A stretch of DNA of 64,000 bases from an uncultured Mucilaginibacter sp. (GCA_913775265.1 CAJYJH010000094.1:20243-84242); one strand, 5' to 3'; shown: positions 8,390 through 18,835, numbered from the stretch's first letter. The notes: a model not told the origin generated them from the letters alone. A program made the numbers and translations.

Positions 8390-11245
8390 ATGCTTCTACA
8401 AAAAAGTTTGTTACTACGCCTTTCAATAAGCAAAGTATTATTTGCCGCTTTGCTGTTTGGTGCGTTAATTAAACCGAATGCGGTAACTGCTCAATCGCCA
8501 GACCTAAAGCTTTGGTACAACCAGCCATCACGTAAGTGGACGGATGCTTTGCCTATCGGAAATGGTCGGCTTGGTGCCATGATTTATGGCGGCATTGATA
8601 CCGAGCGCATACAGTTCAACGAACAGACTTTGTGGACGGGTCGCCCGCGGGCCTACCAGCGCGAAGGGGCGGTGAAGTACCTGCAGCCGATAAGGCAACT
8701 GTTGTTTGAAGGCAAACGTAAAGAAGCCGAAGAATTGGCCGAGGCTCATTTTATGGGCTTAAAAATTAACGAAGACACTTATGAGGCTCAAAAGGAAACC
8801 TGGTTTAAAAAGGTTCGTAGTCAAACGGCTGCCAAAGATGTAGTCTATACTGATAATAACTGGAAAAGCGTTAACCTGCCCACGCAAAAAGGCTGGGAGG
8901 TAGTACCCGGTTTTGAAGGGGTAGATGGGGCGGTTTGGTTACGTACAACGTTTAATGTACCAGCAGATTGGGCAGGTAAAAATCTGGTGTTGAGCCTGGG
9001 CCGCATCCGTGATATGGATTTTACCTACATTAACGGCGAGCAGGTAGGTACAACTACAGGTACGGATTATCGTAAATATACCATCCCGGCTAAGCTGCTT
9101 CATACGGGTGATAACGTTATTGCCATACAAGTCATCAATTACTGGGACAAAGGCGGCCTTACGAGCGAAGGCAAAGAGCTATCGGTATATCCCGAAGGCG
9201 GCACAGCAGAAAGCGGTATTAAATTGGCTAAAAGTTGGAAATACTGGATACAGGATTTCAACCCGCCGGCTTTTCCGCGTTACAATGCCGACTACCAGCC
9301 GTTTGCCGACGTGTTTTTACAATTTGCAAAACAGGGGCCTGTCAGCAATTACAAACGCAACCTCGACATCGCCAATGCTACGGCTCATGTAAGTTACACC
9401 AGTAACGGCGTTAATTTTGTTCGTGAGTATTTTTCGAGCAAGCCCGACCAGGTGATTGCTATACACCTTACGGCAGATAAGCCCGGCCACGTTAGCTTTA
9501 AAGCGGTATTAAGCACGCTGCATAAAAAATATAACATCCGCAAAGTAGACAATCAAACGCTTGCCTTATTGCTGCAAGTAAGCAACGGTGTACTAACCGG
9601 AGTAAGTTACCTCAAAATACAAGCTGCGGGCGGTAAAGTAAATTTAACTACCGATGGTATTTCGGTTACAGGTGCCAATGAGGCCACACTTTATCTGGCC
9701 GCAGCCACAAGTTTTAAAAACTCTCATGATGTTTCTGGTAACCCAGATGCACTTTGCAAAGCGGCTATTCAAAACTTAGGCAAAAAAACTTATAAAGGCA
9801 TCAAGGCGGTACACACAGCTGATTATCAAAAGTTATACAATACATTCTCGGTTAGTTTTGGTGCGGGTAAAAATGCTGAATTGCCCACCGACCAGCGCAT
9901 TCTTAAATTTAATAGTTCGGATGATCCGGGCTTGGTAGCGCTGTTTATGCAGTACGGACGGTACTTATTAATCTCATCGTCAAGACCCGGTACGGGTCCT
10001 GCCAATTTACAAGGTATTTGGAATGATCTGCTTACACCGCCCTGGGGAAGTAAGTTTACAACCAATGTAAACCTGGAGATGAACTACTGGCCATCAGAAG
10101 TGCTAAATCTTTCAGCTTGCACCGAGCCATTATACAACATGATTGATGATTTGGTAAAGAATGGTCAGCTAACCGCTAAAGCACATTACGGCGCGCCGGG
10201 ATGGGTTCTGCATCATAATACGGATTTGTGGCGCGGTACGGCACCAGTTAACGCCTCTAATCATGGCATTTGGGTTACGGGGGCGGCCTGGCTTTGTCAG
10301 CAGTTGTGGGAACATTACGAGTTTTCGCAGGACAAAGCTTTCCTTAAAAATCGTGCTTATCCGGTAATGAAGGGTGCCGCCGAGTTTTTCAACAGTTTTT
10401 TAATCAAAGATCCCAAAACCGGTTACCTGATCAGTACCCCGTCCAATTCGCCAGAGCATGGTGGGTTAGTGGCTGGCCCGACAATGGATCATCAGATCAT
10501 CCGCGAGTTATTTAAAAATTGCATTGCCGCGTCAAAAATATTGGGTGAAGATGCCGCCTTCCGCCAAACACTCGAAACTAAGTTTGCACAGATAGCACCT
10601 AACAGAATCGGTCGTGCGGGGCAACTGCAGGAGTGGATGCAGGATGTAGATGATACTACCGATACTCACCGACACGTATCACACATGTGGGGCGTTTACC
10701 CTGGTACTGATATTACACCCAAAGATGCCGCGCTAATGCAGGCCGCTAAAAAATCGATGTATTACCGTGGCGATGATGGCACAGGTTGGAGCATTGCCTG
10801 GAAAATAAATATTTGGGCGCGTATGCTTGACGGCAACCATGCTTACCTGATGCTTACTAAGTTGCTTTCGCCGGCGGACGCAGTGCCAAACCATGAAAAG
10901 GGCGGCGTATACCATAACCTGTTTGATGCACATCCACCGTTCCAGATTGATGGCAACTTTGGTGGAGCGGCCGGTGTTGCCGAAATGCTGATACAAAGTC
11001 AGGGTAAGGATATCAATTTACTGCCTGCCTTGCCTTCGGCCTTACCCAACGGCGAGGTGAAAGGCATCCGTGCACGTGGTGGTTTTACGCTTAACATTAA
11101 ATGGCAAAACGGGCAATTGCAGCAGGTGGACGTAACTTCAACCGCCGGTGATCAATGTGTTTTAAGATATAAAGATCAGGTGGTGACTATCCCTACGCAA
11201 AAAGGCAAGACTTATCAATTTAACGCTCAACTAAAGCAGTTATAA
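8390..11245 (+). CDS. GH95 alpha-L-fucosidase/alpha-L-galactosidase with inserted jelly-roll domain
   Basis: Predicted periplasmic inverting alpha-L-fucosidase or alpha-L-galactosidase. The ORF opens at 8294 inside the previous gene; the ATG at 8390, 7 bp after that gene's stop, begins the signal peptide (MLLQKSLLLRLSISK...VTAQ) and is chosen, giving 951 residues. GH95 motifs: ALPIGNGRLGAMIYGG, NEQTLWTGRPR, NVNLEMNYWPSE (Asn559 and Asn561, matching the AfcA active-site Asn pair), SNSPEH (Glu689, likely general acid) and HPPFQIDGNFGG (Asp854). Residues about 128-300 interrupt the N-terminal beta domain with a galactose-binding-type jelly roll (VDGAVWLRTTFNVP, DMDFTYINGEQVG, LLHTGDNVIAIQVINYW), resembling the domain inserted in sialate O-acetylesterases. 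RG-II carries both L-fucose derivatives and L-galactose, so either activity would fit. Confidence 0.9.
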   Translation: MLLQKSLLLRLSISKVLFAALLFGALIKPNAVTAQSPDLKLWYNQPSRKWTDALPIGNGRLGAMIYGGIDTERIQFNEQTLWTGRPRAYQREGAVKYLQPIRQLLFEGKRKEAEELAEAHFMGLKINEDTYEAQKETWFKKVRSQTAAKDVVYTDNNWKSVNLPTQKGWEVVPGFEGVDGAVWLRTTFNVPADWAGKNLVLSLGRIRDMDFTYINGEQVGTTTGTDYRKYTIPAKLLHTGDNVIAIQVINYWDKGGLTSEGKELSVYPEGGTAESGIKLAKSWKYWIQDFNPPAFPRYNADYQPFADVFLQFAKQGPVSNYKRNLDIANATAHVSYTSNGVNFVREYFSSKPDQVIAIHLTADKPGHVSFKAVLSTLHKKYNIRKVDNQTLALLLQVSNGVLTGVSYLKIQAAGGKVNLTTDGISVTGANEATLYLAAATSFKNSHDVSGNPDALCKAAIQNLGKKTYKGIKAVHTADYQKLYNTFSVSFGAGKNAELPTDQRILKFNSSDDPGLVALFMQYGRYLLISSSRPGTGPANLQGIWNDLLTPPWGSKFTTNVNLEMNYWPSEVLNLSACTEPLYNMIDDLVKNGQLTAKAHYGAPGWVLHHNTDLWRGTAPVNASNHGIWVTGAAWLCQQLWEHYEFSQDKAFLKNRAYPVMKGAAEFFNSFLIKDPKTGYLISTPSNSPEHGGLVAGPTMDHQIIRELFKNCIAASKILGEDAAFRQTLETKFAQIAPNRIGRAGQLQEWMQDVDDTTDTHRHVSHMWGVYPGTDITPKDAALMQAAKKSMYYRGDDGTGWSIAWKINIWARMLDGNHAYLMLTKLLSPADAVPNHEKGGVYHNLFDAHPPFQIDGNFGGAAGVAEMLIQSQGKDINLLPALPSALPNGEVKGIRARGGFTLNIKWQNGQLQQVDVTSTAGDQCVLRYKDQVVTIPTQKGKTYQFNAQLKQL

Positions 11246-11254
11246 TTATATCGA

Positions 11255-14200
11255 ATGAACGTTTCTGACCGGCAAAAATCTACTTCAGGCTTTTTTACTT
11301 TCGTTGTGCTGCAAGCAGTGCTTTTGCTGGCCGCTGCTGCTGGCTTTGCACAAGCCCGTCAGGATTTATTATTAAATAATGGCTGGCGTTCCGTAGTACA
11401 CGATCAGTCAAACCAACACAATGGTTTTGAGCAGCCCGGTTACAACGACAAAAGCTGGAAGGCAGTAACTGTTCCGCATAACTGGGATGCTTACGAAGGT
11501 TACCGCCGTTTAAAGCATGGTAACCGTCATGGTTATGCCTGGTACCGCAAAACATTCACGGCAAAGCCATTATCTGTTGGTCAGCGCTATTTTTTATGGT
11601 TTGAAGGGGTAAGTTCCTACGCTACTGTTTGGTTAAACGGGAAAAAAGTTGGCTACCATGCCGGTGGCCGTACATCTTTCACTTTGGATGTGACTGACGC
11701 AATACGTACTAACCAATCAAATATTCTGGCCGTAAGAGCCGATCATCCAGCAAATATTCAGGATTTACCCTGGGTTTGTGGCGGATGTTCGGACGAAGTG
11801 GGCTTTTCGGAAGGATCACAACCCATGGGTATATTCAGGCCGGTGCATTTAATGGCAGTTAACCAGATGCGGGTTGAACCGTTTGGTGTGCATTTGTGGA
11901 ATGATACTACGGTGTCTGAGAAGTCAGCCAACATCAATTTGGAAACCGAAGTGAAAAACTATGGCAAGGCGGCCGGCAGCATCGTTGTCGAAAGTAGATT
12001 GCTGGATGCTCAAGGCAAAACTGTAGCCAGTGCTAAGACAAGTAAGCAACTTGGAGCAACAACAACGGCCACTATACCTCAAAAATTTAGCTTAACCGGT
12101 TTGGTACATTTATGGTCTTTAGAAAATCCATATTTGTACCGCTTACAAACGCGCGTCATACAAAACGGTAAAACAATTGACGAAGTAAGCACACCTTACG
12201 GTATCCGTTGGGTTAAGTGGCCCTTAACTTCAACAAATGGGGACGGCCGGTTTTATCTGAACGGCAAACCGGTATTCATCAATGGCATTGGCGAATATGA
12301 GCATTTGATGGGCCGCAGTCACGCTTTTACAACTCAGGAAATTAAGGCACGGGTGATGCAGGTACGTGCAGCGGGGTTTAATGCTTTCCGGGATGCGCAT
12401 CAGCCTCATAATTTAGAATATCAGGAATACTGGGATAAATTGGGTTTACTTTGGTGGCCTCAGTTTTCTGCTCACATATGGTATAACACACCACAGTTCA
12501 AAGAAAATTATAAAAAACTGATCGTGGACTGGATTAAGGAAAGACGCAATAGCCCATCGGTAACCATGTGGGGATTAGAAAATGAAAGCAAACTGCCAGA
12601 AGACTTTGCCCGTGAGTGTACAGAGTTGATCCGTAAACTTGACCCTACAGCATCCATTCAACGGCTGGTAACTACATGCAATGGCGGTAAAGGCACCGAT
12701 TGGGATGTGCCGCAAAACTGGACAGGTACCTATGGCGGCAACCCATTAACCTATGCCGACGATCTGAAAAAACAAATACTGGTAGGTGAGTATGGTGCCT
12801 GGCGCAGCCTGGAATTGCATACTGAAGGCCCGTTTGTAGCCAACGGTCCTGTAAGCGAAGACCGCATGACGCAACTGATGGAAACCAAAGTGCGTTTGGC
12901 CGAAGCTGCTAAGAATGAAGTAGCCGGGCAGTATCATTGGTTATTGTATTCGCACGAAAATCCAGGCCGTATACAAGGGGGAGAAGGTTACCGTGAATTA
13001 GACCGCGTAGGGCCAATAAATTACAAAGGTCTGTTTACACCTTGGGGGCAACCACTGGATGTGTTTTACATGTTCAGGGCCAATTATGCCGACAAGCATA
13101 AAGAGTCAATGGCTTACATTGTATCGCATACATGGCCCAATCGCTGGTTATCGCCGGGGATAAAGGATAGCATTACGGTATATTCTAATTGCGATGAGGT
13201 TGAGCTGTTTAATGATGTAAAATCAGCATCCTTAGGCCGTAAAAAAAAACAGGGGATAGGCACACATTTTCAGTGGGATAAAGTCAATATAAAGTACAAT
13301 GTGCTGTATGCAGTTGGTTACGTAGATGGTAAAGCTGTGGCACAAGATTATATTGTCTTGAATAATCTGCCTCAAGCACCGAATTACAAACAGTTATACG
13401 CTAATCAGCGCGATTTACTGAAGCCGCTAGCCGGGCAAAAATACTTGTATCGTGTAAATTGCGGCGGACCAGAATACACTGATTTACATGGTAATACATG
13501 GCAGGCCGATGCCCATCAGACCGCAGGTGGTACGTGGGGATCAAAATCGTGGACTGATGATTACAAAGGCATTCCGGCGTTTTTTGCCAGTCAGCAACGC
13601 ACATTTGATGCCATGTGTAACACTGCAGACGGCAAGCTATTTCAAACTTACCGTTATGGAACAGATAAGTTACAGTATAACTTTCCCGTTGCAGATGGTA
13701 CTTATCAAATCGAGCTCTATTTTAACGAACCCTGGTATGGTACCGGCGGTGGCATGGACTGCAATGGCTGGCGGCAGTTTGATGTGGCGGTGAATGGTAA
13801 AACCATGATTTCTAAACTCGACATCTGGAAGGAAGCTGGCTATAATACTGGATTGAAGAAAGTAGTTTCTGCTACGATTAAAGGTGGTAATTTACAAATT
13901 ACCTTCCCCGAAGTTTATTCGGGCCAGGCCATTGTCTCAGCAATCGCTATAAGTACACTAAACAGCAAGGCTACAGCTGCGCCATCATCCACAGGTATTG
14001 TAAAGAATTTGACGGGTAGTCGATCAGTAAAAGCTAAAACCTGGCTGGATATAGGTGATCAGGTTTATATCGACGATAACGAGACTACTTTCAATAAATT
14101 GCCATCCTCATTATACGGGGCAGATTGGATTCAAACGGGAACTGAAGCTAAGAATGAGGGTACCGGGCAGTTCACGATGGCGCAAGACGGCGACCTTTAT

Positions 14201-14809
14201 ATAGCTATGGATATTGCTGCAGCCGAAAGACCGGATTGGCTCAAAGACTTTGAAGTTACCGGCCTCAATTTACAACTGAGCGCACAGGGCGGCCACGATA
14301 TGCCGCTGTACCGCAAACGTTATAAGCAAAATGAAATAGTGTCTTTAAAAGAAAATAAAGGTAGCCTGATGTATCTGGCCATAGTATTGCCTGCCAACAC
14401 GCTCGAACCGGCTACCGATTTAAGGAAGACAGTTACATACAAAGCCGACGATGCTTTAGCACAGGGTAGCGCCAAAACCGACACGCTGAGCGGTCGTAAA
14501 GTGATACGATTCAGCCCGACTAAAGGCACTGCTGTATTCAACATCAATCCGGGTGTGGCGGATTTGTATGCCTTACGCATTAAGTACTATAATTTAACCA
14601 ACCAGACCTTTACGGCAAACATGCAACTTTTGGCCGCTGATGGTACGGTGATGAAAATCGAAGAATTGTCGTTTAAACCCGTACAAAAAGGTAAATCGGG
14701 GACGGCAGCAACCACTACCGGCACCAGTATAAACGCCGGTAACTACCGGGTATTGATTACGGCCCCGGCAGCCGATGGTTTAAGCATAGCCAGTGTTGAA
14801 ATGCAATAA
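11255..14809 (+). CDS. GH2 glycoside hydrolase with malectin domain and C-terminal beta modules
   Basis: 1184 residues, beginning with an export signal that ends near FAQA (residue 34). The GH2 layout is clear: sugar-binding domain (about 40-205, PHNWDAYEGY, YAWYRKTF, YATVWLNGKKVGYHAGG), immunoglobulin-like domain (about 205-320), then a TIM barrel with acid/base Glu444 in MWGLENES and nucleophile Glu512 in LVGEYGAWRS. The altered WGLENES in place of the usual GNE form suggests a GH2 outside the classical beta-galactosidases. Residues about 730-900 form a malectin-like domain (YRVNCGGPEYTD, WQADAHQTAGG, LYFNEPWYGTGGG), and about 910-1184 appear to be further carbohydrate-binding beta modules. 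It lies 9 bp after GH95 and 19 bp before GH78. Beta-galactosidase, beta-glucuronidase or alpha-L-arabinopyranosidase are all possible. Confidence 0.85.
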   Translation: MNVSDRQKSTSGFFTFVVLQAVLLLAAAAGFAQARQDLLLNNGWRSVVHDQSNQHNGFEQPGYNDKSWKAVTVPHNWDAYEGYRRLKHGNRHGYAWYRKTFTAKPLSVGQRYFLWFEGVSSYATVWLNGKKVGYHAGGRTSFTLDVTDAIRTNQSNILAVRADHPANIQDLPWVCGGCSDEVGFSEGSQPMGIFRPVHLMAVNQMRVEPFGVHLWNDTTVSEKSANINLETEVKNYGKAAGSIVVESRLLDAQGKTVASAKTSKQLGATTTATIPQKFSLTGLVHLWSLENPYLYRLQTRVIQNGKTIDEVSTPYGIRWVKWPLTSTNGDGRFYLNGKPVFINGIGEYEHLMGRSHAFTTQEIKARVMQVRAAGFNAFRDAHQPHNLEYQEYWDKLGLLWWPQFSAHIWYNTPQFKENYKKLIVDWIKERRNSPSVTMWGLENESKLPEDFARECTELIRKLDPTASIQRLVTTCNGGKGTDWDVPQNWTGTYGGNPLTYADDLKKQILVGEYGAWRSLELHTEGPFVANGPVSEDRMTQLMETKVRLAEAAKNEVAGQYHWLLYSHENPGRIQGGEGYRELDRVGPINYKGLFTPWGQPLDVFYMFRANYADKHKESMAYIVSHTWPNRWLSPGIKDSITVYSNCDEVELFNDVKSASLGRKKKQGIGTHFQWDKVNIKYNVLYAVGYVDGKAVAQDYIVLNNLPQAPNYKQLYANQRDLLKPLAGQKYLYRVNCGGPEYTDLHGNTWQADAHQTAGGTWGSKSWTDDYKGIPAFFASQQRTFDAMCNTADGKLFQTYRYGTDKLQYNFPVADGTYQIELYFNEPWYGTGGGMDCNGWRQFDVAVNGKTMISKLDIWKEAGYNTGLKKVVSATIKGGNLQITFPEVYSGQAIVSAIAISTLNSKATAAPSSTGIVKNLTGSRSVKAKTWLDIGDQVYIDDNETTFNKLPSSLYGADWIQTGTEAKNEGTGQFTMAQDGDLYIAMDIAAAERPDWLKDFEVTGLNLQLSAQGGHDMPLYRKRYKQNEIVSLKENKGSLMYLAIVLPANTLEPATDLRKTVTYKADDALAQGSAKTDTLSGRKVIRFSPTKGTAVFNINPGVADLYALRIKYYNLTNQTFTANMQLLAADGTVMKIEELSFKPVQKGKSGTAATTTGTSINAGNYRVLITAPAADGLSIASVEMQ

Positions 14810-14828
14810 AAAGTCCCACAGTAAACCA

Positions 14829-17573
14829 ATGAAGAAGTTTTACCTATTCTTGATTTTATTACCCTTACACAGCTTAGCACAAAGCTTACAGATAAGTACT
14901 TTAAAGTGTGAGTATAAGGCAAATCCATCAGGAATTGAAAACCCGGCTCCCAAACTGAGTTGGCAGTTGCTGAGCAGCGGGTTTAACATCAGGCAAAAAG
15001 CGTATCGTATACTGGTAACCGATAACCTGGTTGCCTTGCAGAGAAACTTAGGTAATATTTGGGATTCTAAAAAGGTTAATTCTTCGGCATCTATCCAAAT
15101 CCCTTACCAGGGCAAACCACTGCAAAGTGCAAAAACTTATTACTGGAAGGCAATGGTTTGGGACAACCAAAACCATGTAACCAGTTGGAGTAAGCCGCAA
15201 AGCTGGCAAATGGGCTTGCTTAACGCTCAGGACTGGAAAGGCGCTAAGTGGATTGGCTATGAAAAGCTGCCGGACACCTCACGCATTGTACCTTTGTTAC
15301 ATGGGCGCGGACCGAAAAAGCTGGGCACCTTGAATGATGTGTTGCCTTTAATGCGCAAAACCTTCGCTGTAAAAAAGCCGGTCAAAAAGTCGACTTTATA
15401 CATCTGCGGCCTGGGGCATTTTGAACTAAGCGTGAACGGTAAAAAGATCGGCGATCACTTTTTGGATCCGGGATGGACGGCCTACGACAAACAGGCACTG
15501 TATGTACCTTTTGATGTTACCAAAAATATTCAGCAAGGCAAAAATGCTATGGGCGTGATGTTGGGTAATGGTTTCTACTTCATTCCACGCGACAAGCGTT
15601 ATCGCAAACTTACCGGTGCCTACGGTTTCCCTAAAATGATATGCCGGTTGGTAACAGAATATGCCGATGGCTCTGTCGAAAATGTAATAAGCGACGAAAG
15701 CTGGAGAACGTCTCCGTCACCAGTAACTTTTACCAGTATTTACGGCGGCGAAGACTACAACGCCAACCTGGAACAAAAAGGCTGGAATACTATTGCTTTT
15801 AATGATAAATCCTGGAAAAATGTGATGGTGGTAGATGGCTCGCCGGTGCTGAACGCACAACTGGCTGATCCATTAAAGATATTTGACCAGTTTGCACCGC
15901 AAAAAACAACCGACTTAGGAAACAACAAATGGATGTTTGATTTAGGGCAGAATGTTTCAGGCATCCCGCAAATAACTGTAAGGGGAAAAAAAGGCGACAC
16001 AGTAAAAATTACGCCGGCCGAATTGCTTAAAGCCGCCGATGGTTCAGCCAATCAGGGCGGTTCGGGTGGACCTTACTACTGCACTTATATACTCAAAGGT
16101 GATGGTGAAGAAACGTGGCAGCCACGTTTTACTTATTACGGATTCCGTTACTTACAGGTAGAAGGTGCTGCGCCGAAGGGTAAAGATAACCCGCAGCGTT
16201 TGCCCGTACTAATTTCTGTTAAAGGCTTACATACCCGCAACGCCGCTGCTGCAACAGGTAGTTTTTCGTGCTCAAACGATCTATTCAACAAAACTTACAG
16301 TCTAATCGATTGGGCTATTAAAAGTAACATGGCCAGCGTGTTTACCGATTGTCCGCACCGCGAAAAGTTGGGTTGGCTGGAAGAGGCGCATTTGGTGGGT
16401 GGTTCCATGCAATACATTTATGATATTGCTAACCTGAGCCGCAAGTGCATCAATGATATGCAGGTAGCGCAGACCGATGAGGGCCTTATTCCCGAAATTG
16501 CACCTGAGTTTACTAAGTTTGCCGAACCTTTCCGCGATTCGCCTGAGTGGGGCAGCAACGCCATTATTCTGCCTTGGTATCTTTACCAATGGTATGGCGA
16601 CATGCAGGTTTTGGCTGATAATTACACCACGACGCAGCGGTATCTAAAATACCTTGAGGGTAAAGCTGATAAAGGTATCCTGAAACAAGGCTTAGGCGAT
16701 TGGTACGATATTGGGCCTAAGTCGCCGGGACTATCCCAAAACACGCCTCAGGGACTTACTGCGACCGCCATTTATCATTATGATCTGCAAATTGCCGAAA
16801 AAGTGGCGCAGTTGTTAGGCAAGTCTGCCGATGCTGATCGTTACCAAAAATTAGCGGCAGAGGTGAAGCAGGCGTTCAACAAAAGTTTTTTTAATGAGCA
16901 AACTAAACAATACGGAACGGGTAGCCAAACGGCTAATGCCATGGCCATTTACTGTGGTTTGGTAGATTCGAGATACAAAACTGCTGTGGTCGACAATATT
17001 GTACAAGATTTGCGAAGCCGCAACGACAGTTTAACTGCTGGCGATATAGGTTACCGCTATCTGCTGCGCGTGCTGGATGATGAAGGTTGTTCGGACGTGA
17101 TTTATGCCATGAATAATCGTTCGGATGTGCCGGGTTATGGCTACCAGTTGGCCAAAGGTGCCACGGCCCTTACCGAATCGTGGCAGGCCCTGCCTGGGGT
17201 GTCTAACAACCACCTGATGTTAGGGCATTTAATGGAATGGTTTTACAGTGGTTTGGCCGGTATTCGTCAAACGCCAAACAGCGTTGCCTTCCGCAATGTT
17301 GAAATCCGTCCGGAGCCAGTGGGTGATGTAAACCATGCCGAGGCTAAAACACAAACTCCCTACGGTACTGTCAGCAGTAAATGGCTGCGCGATGGTAATA
17401 AGTTTACTTTAGATATTGAAATACCTGTTAATAGCGATGCGGTGGTTTATTTGCCCGTAGGTAAAGCAGCTAAATTAGCCGTTAATGGCAAGGCGGCTTT
17501 GAACACGATGAATGCTAATGGTAAAGTCGTGCTTAAGGTAGGCTCGGGTAAATATCATATCACTGCAAATTAG
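14829..17573 (+). CDS. GH78 alpha-L-rhamnosidase A
   Basis: Exported inverting alpha-L-rhamnosidase. An ATG at 14793 overlaps the previous gene, but the ATG at 14829 starts a clean signal peptide (MKKFYLFLILLPLHSLAQ) 19 bp after the previous stop. Domains in order: fibronectin-like domain (about 20-125, CEYKANPSGIENPAPKLSW), rhamnosidase N-terminal beta domain (about 170-330, CGLGHFELSVNGKKIGDHFLDPG), concanavalin-like domain (WMFDLGQNVSG), then the (alpha/alpha)6 barrel. The general-acid motif DCPHREKLGW contains Glu512, and the late motif TALTESW contains Glu783, the likely base. Barrel residues GDWYDIGPKSPG and NNHLMLGHLMEWFYSGLAG are typical. It is one of three GH78-type genes here; distinct linkages of L-rhamnose are probably divided among them and GH106. 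Confidence 0.92.
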   Translation: MKKFYLFLILLPLHSLAQSLQISTLKCEYKANPSGIENPAPKLSWQLLSSGFNIRQKAYRILVTDNLVALQRNLGNIWDSKKVNSSASIQIPYQGKPLQSAKTYYWKAMVWDNQNHVTSWSKPQSWQMGLLNAQDWKGAKWIGYEKLPDTSRIVPLLHGRGPKKLGTLNDVLPLMRKTFAVKKPVKKSTLYICGLGHFELSVNGKKIGDHFLDPGWTAYDKQALYVPFDVTKNIQQGKNAMGVMLGNGFYFIPRDKRYRKLTGAYGFPKMICRLVTEYADGSVENVISDESWRTSPSPVTFTSIYGGEDYNANLEQKGWNTIAFNDKSWKNVMVVDGSPVLNAQLADPLKIFDQFAPQKTTDLGNNKWMFDLGQNVSGIPQITVRGKKGDTVKITPAELLKAADGSANQGGSGGPYYCTYILKGDGEETWQPRFTYYGFRYLQVEGAAPKGKDNPQRLPVLISVKGLHTRNAAAATGSFSCSNDLFNKTYSLIDWAIKSNMASVFTDCPHREKLGWLEEAHLVGGSMQYIYDIANLSRKCINDMQVAQTDEGLIPEIAPEFTKFAEPFRDSPEWGSNAIILPWYLYQWYGDMQVLADNYTTTQRYLKYLEGKADKGILKQGLGDWYDIGPKSPGLSQNTPQGLTATAIYHYDLQIAEKVAQLLGKSADADRYQKLAAEVKQAFNKSFFNEQTKQYGTGSQTANAMAIYCGLVDSRYKTAVVDNIVQDLRSRNDSLTAGDIGYRYLLRVLDDEGCSDVIYAMNNRSDVPGYGYQLAKGATALTESWQALPGVSNNHLMLGHLMEWFYSGLAGIRQTPNSVAFRNVEIRPEPVGDVNHAEAKTQTPYGTVSSKWLRDGNKFTLDIEIPVNSDAVVYLPVGKAAKLAVNGKAALNTMNANGKVVLKVGSGKYHITAN

Positions 17574-17634
17574 TTTGCCTACTGAACCGATTTAAAAAAC
17601 AACTATAATCAACTATTAATACTTAAACAACACA

Positions 17635-18771
17635 ATGAGATATCTTACAGCCATTAAAAGCCAGATTTTGGCTGCAGCCTTAATAATTACGGTAACGACC
17701 GCATGGGCGCAAACGGCTAAAAAGGAAGTTGCAGACAACGTAATGCAGAAAATTTATGAGGAAGTGAAAACTCCTTTTAAATACGGCATGGTACTTACAC
17801 CTGCAGATAACAGCCAGAAAATGGATTGCCCTACGGTGTTTCGCAAGAACAATCAATGGTACATGACCTACCTGATTTTTAATGGTAGGGGATATGAAAC
17901 GTGGCTGGCCAACAGCAAAGATTTACTGAACTGGAAGCAGTTAGGTAGAATTATGTCATTTAGTGACACCACCGATTGGGACAGCAACCAAAAAGCGGGC
18001 TATCCGGCTTTGCAGGACACCAAATGGGGAGGCAACTATGAGTTGCAAAAATATCAGAATAAATACTGGATGTCGTACTTTGGCGGGCACGACCGTGGGT
18101 ACGAAAAAGGTTTACTTTCCATCAGTGTTGCCTTCACCGAAAAAGATCCTTCCGTTGCTCATGAGTGGCAGCGTTTGGGCAAGCCGGTTTTGATGGCTAC
18201 CGACTCAAACGTGCAATGGTGGGATAATCACACATTGTATAAAGAAACTGTGATTTGGGATAAAACCAATAGCTTGGGCCATCCATTCATCATGTACTAT
18301 AACGCCAATGGCGATAGTGTGAACAAAAAGCGCGGTGCCGAGCGTATCGGCATGGCTTTTTCTGATGATATGGTGACCTGGAAACGCGCAGAAAAAAATC
18401 CTATCCTCAACCATAACATTGGCATCACCGGCGATCCTTACCTGCAAAAGATAGGCGACGTTTGGGTAATGTTTTACTTTGGAGCTTTCTGGAAAGACAA
18501 AGGCGGAGCCTTTAACCGTTTTGCCTGCTCGTATGATCTGACTAACTGGACCGAGTGGAAAGGCGATGACTTGATCCAATCGTCGGAACCTTACGACAAT
18601 ATGTTTGCCCATAAATCATGTGTCATTAAATACGAGGGTGTGGTTTATCATTTTTATTGTGCTGTAAACAAAGCCGACCAGCGTGGTATTGCAGTGGCTA
18701 CCTCTAAAGATATGGGTAAAAGCTTGGTTAGCTTTGTGGCGCCGCCACCATCAAAAGCAAAAAAGAACTAA
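17635..18771 (+). CDS. Exported five-bladed beta-propeller glycosidase (GH43/GH117/GH130-like superfamily)
   Basis: 378 residues with a signal peptide (MRYLTAIKSQ...TAWAQ). Repeating blades are seen as a YMTY/YWMSYFGG/FIMYYNANG/WVMFYFGA/YHFYCAV strand pattern alternating with DLLNWKQLG, MVTWKRAEKNP and LTNWTEWKG. Acidic residues at blade starts, KMDCPTVFRKN, GYETWLANS and ITGDPYLQKIGD, are candidate catalytic groups. This general pattern belongs to the five-bladed furanosidase/phosphorylase superfamily, but the canonical GH43 triad is not obvious. In an RG-II context a GH143-type Dha hydrolase or a GH137-like arabinofuranosidase are testable alternatives. It is 61 bp after GH78 and 64 bp before a GH2 gene, inside the hydrolase run. 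Confidence 0.65.
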   Translation: MRYLTAIKSQILAAALIITVTTAWAQTAKKEVADNVMQKIYEEVKTPFKYGMVLTPADNSQKMDCPTVFRKNNQWYMTYLIFNGRGYETWLANSKDLLNWKQLGRIMSFSDTTDWDSNQKAGYPALQDTKWGGNYELQKYQNKYWMSYFGGHDRGYEKGLLSISVAFTEKDPSVAHEWQRLGKPVLMATDSNVQWWDNHTLYKETVIWDKTNSLGHPFIMYYNANGDSVNKKRGAERIGMAFSDDMVTWKRAEKNPILNHNIGITGDPYLQKIGDVWVMFYFGAFWKDKGGAFNRFACSYDLTNWTEWKGDDLIQSSEPYDNMFAHKSCVIKYEGVVYHFYCAVNKADQRGIAVATSKDMGKSLVSFVAPPPSKAKKN

Positions 18772-18835
18772 GTTTGCCGGTATTGCAAATGCCGTTTAGT
18801 TTAAACGGCGAGGGTTGGGGATTAAGTAAGTAAAT

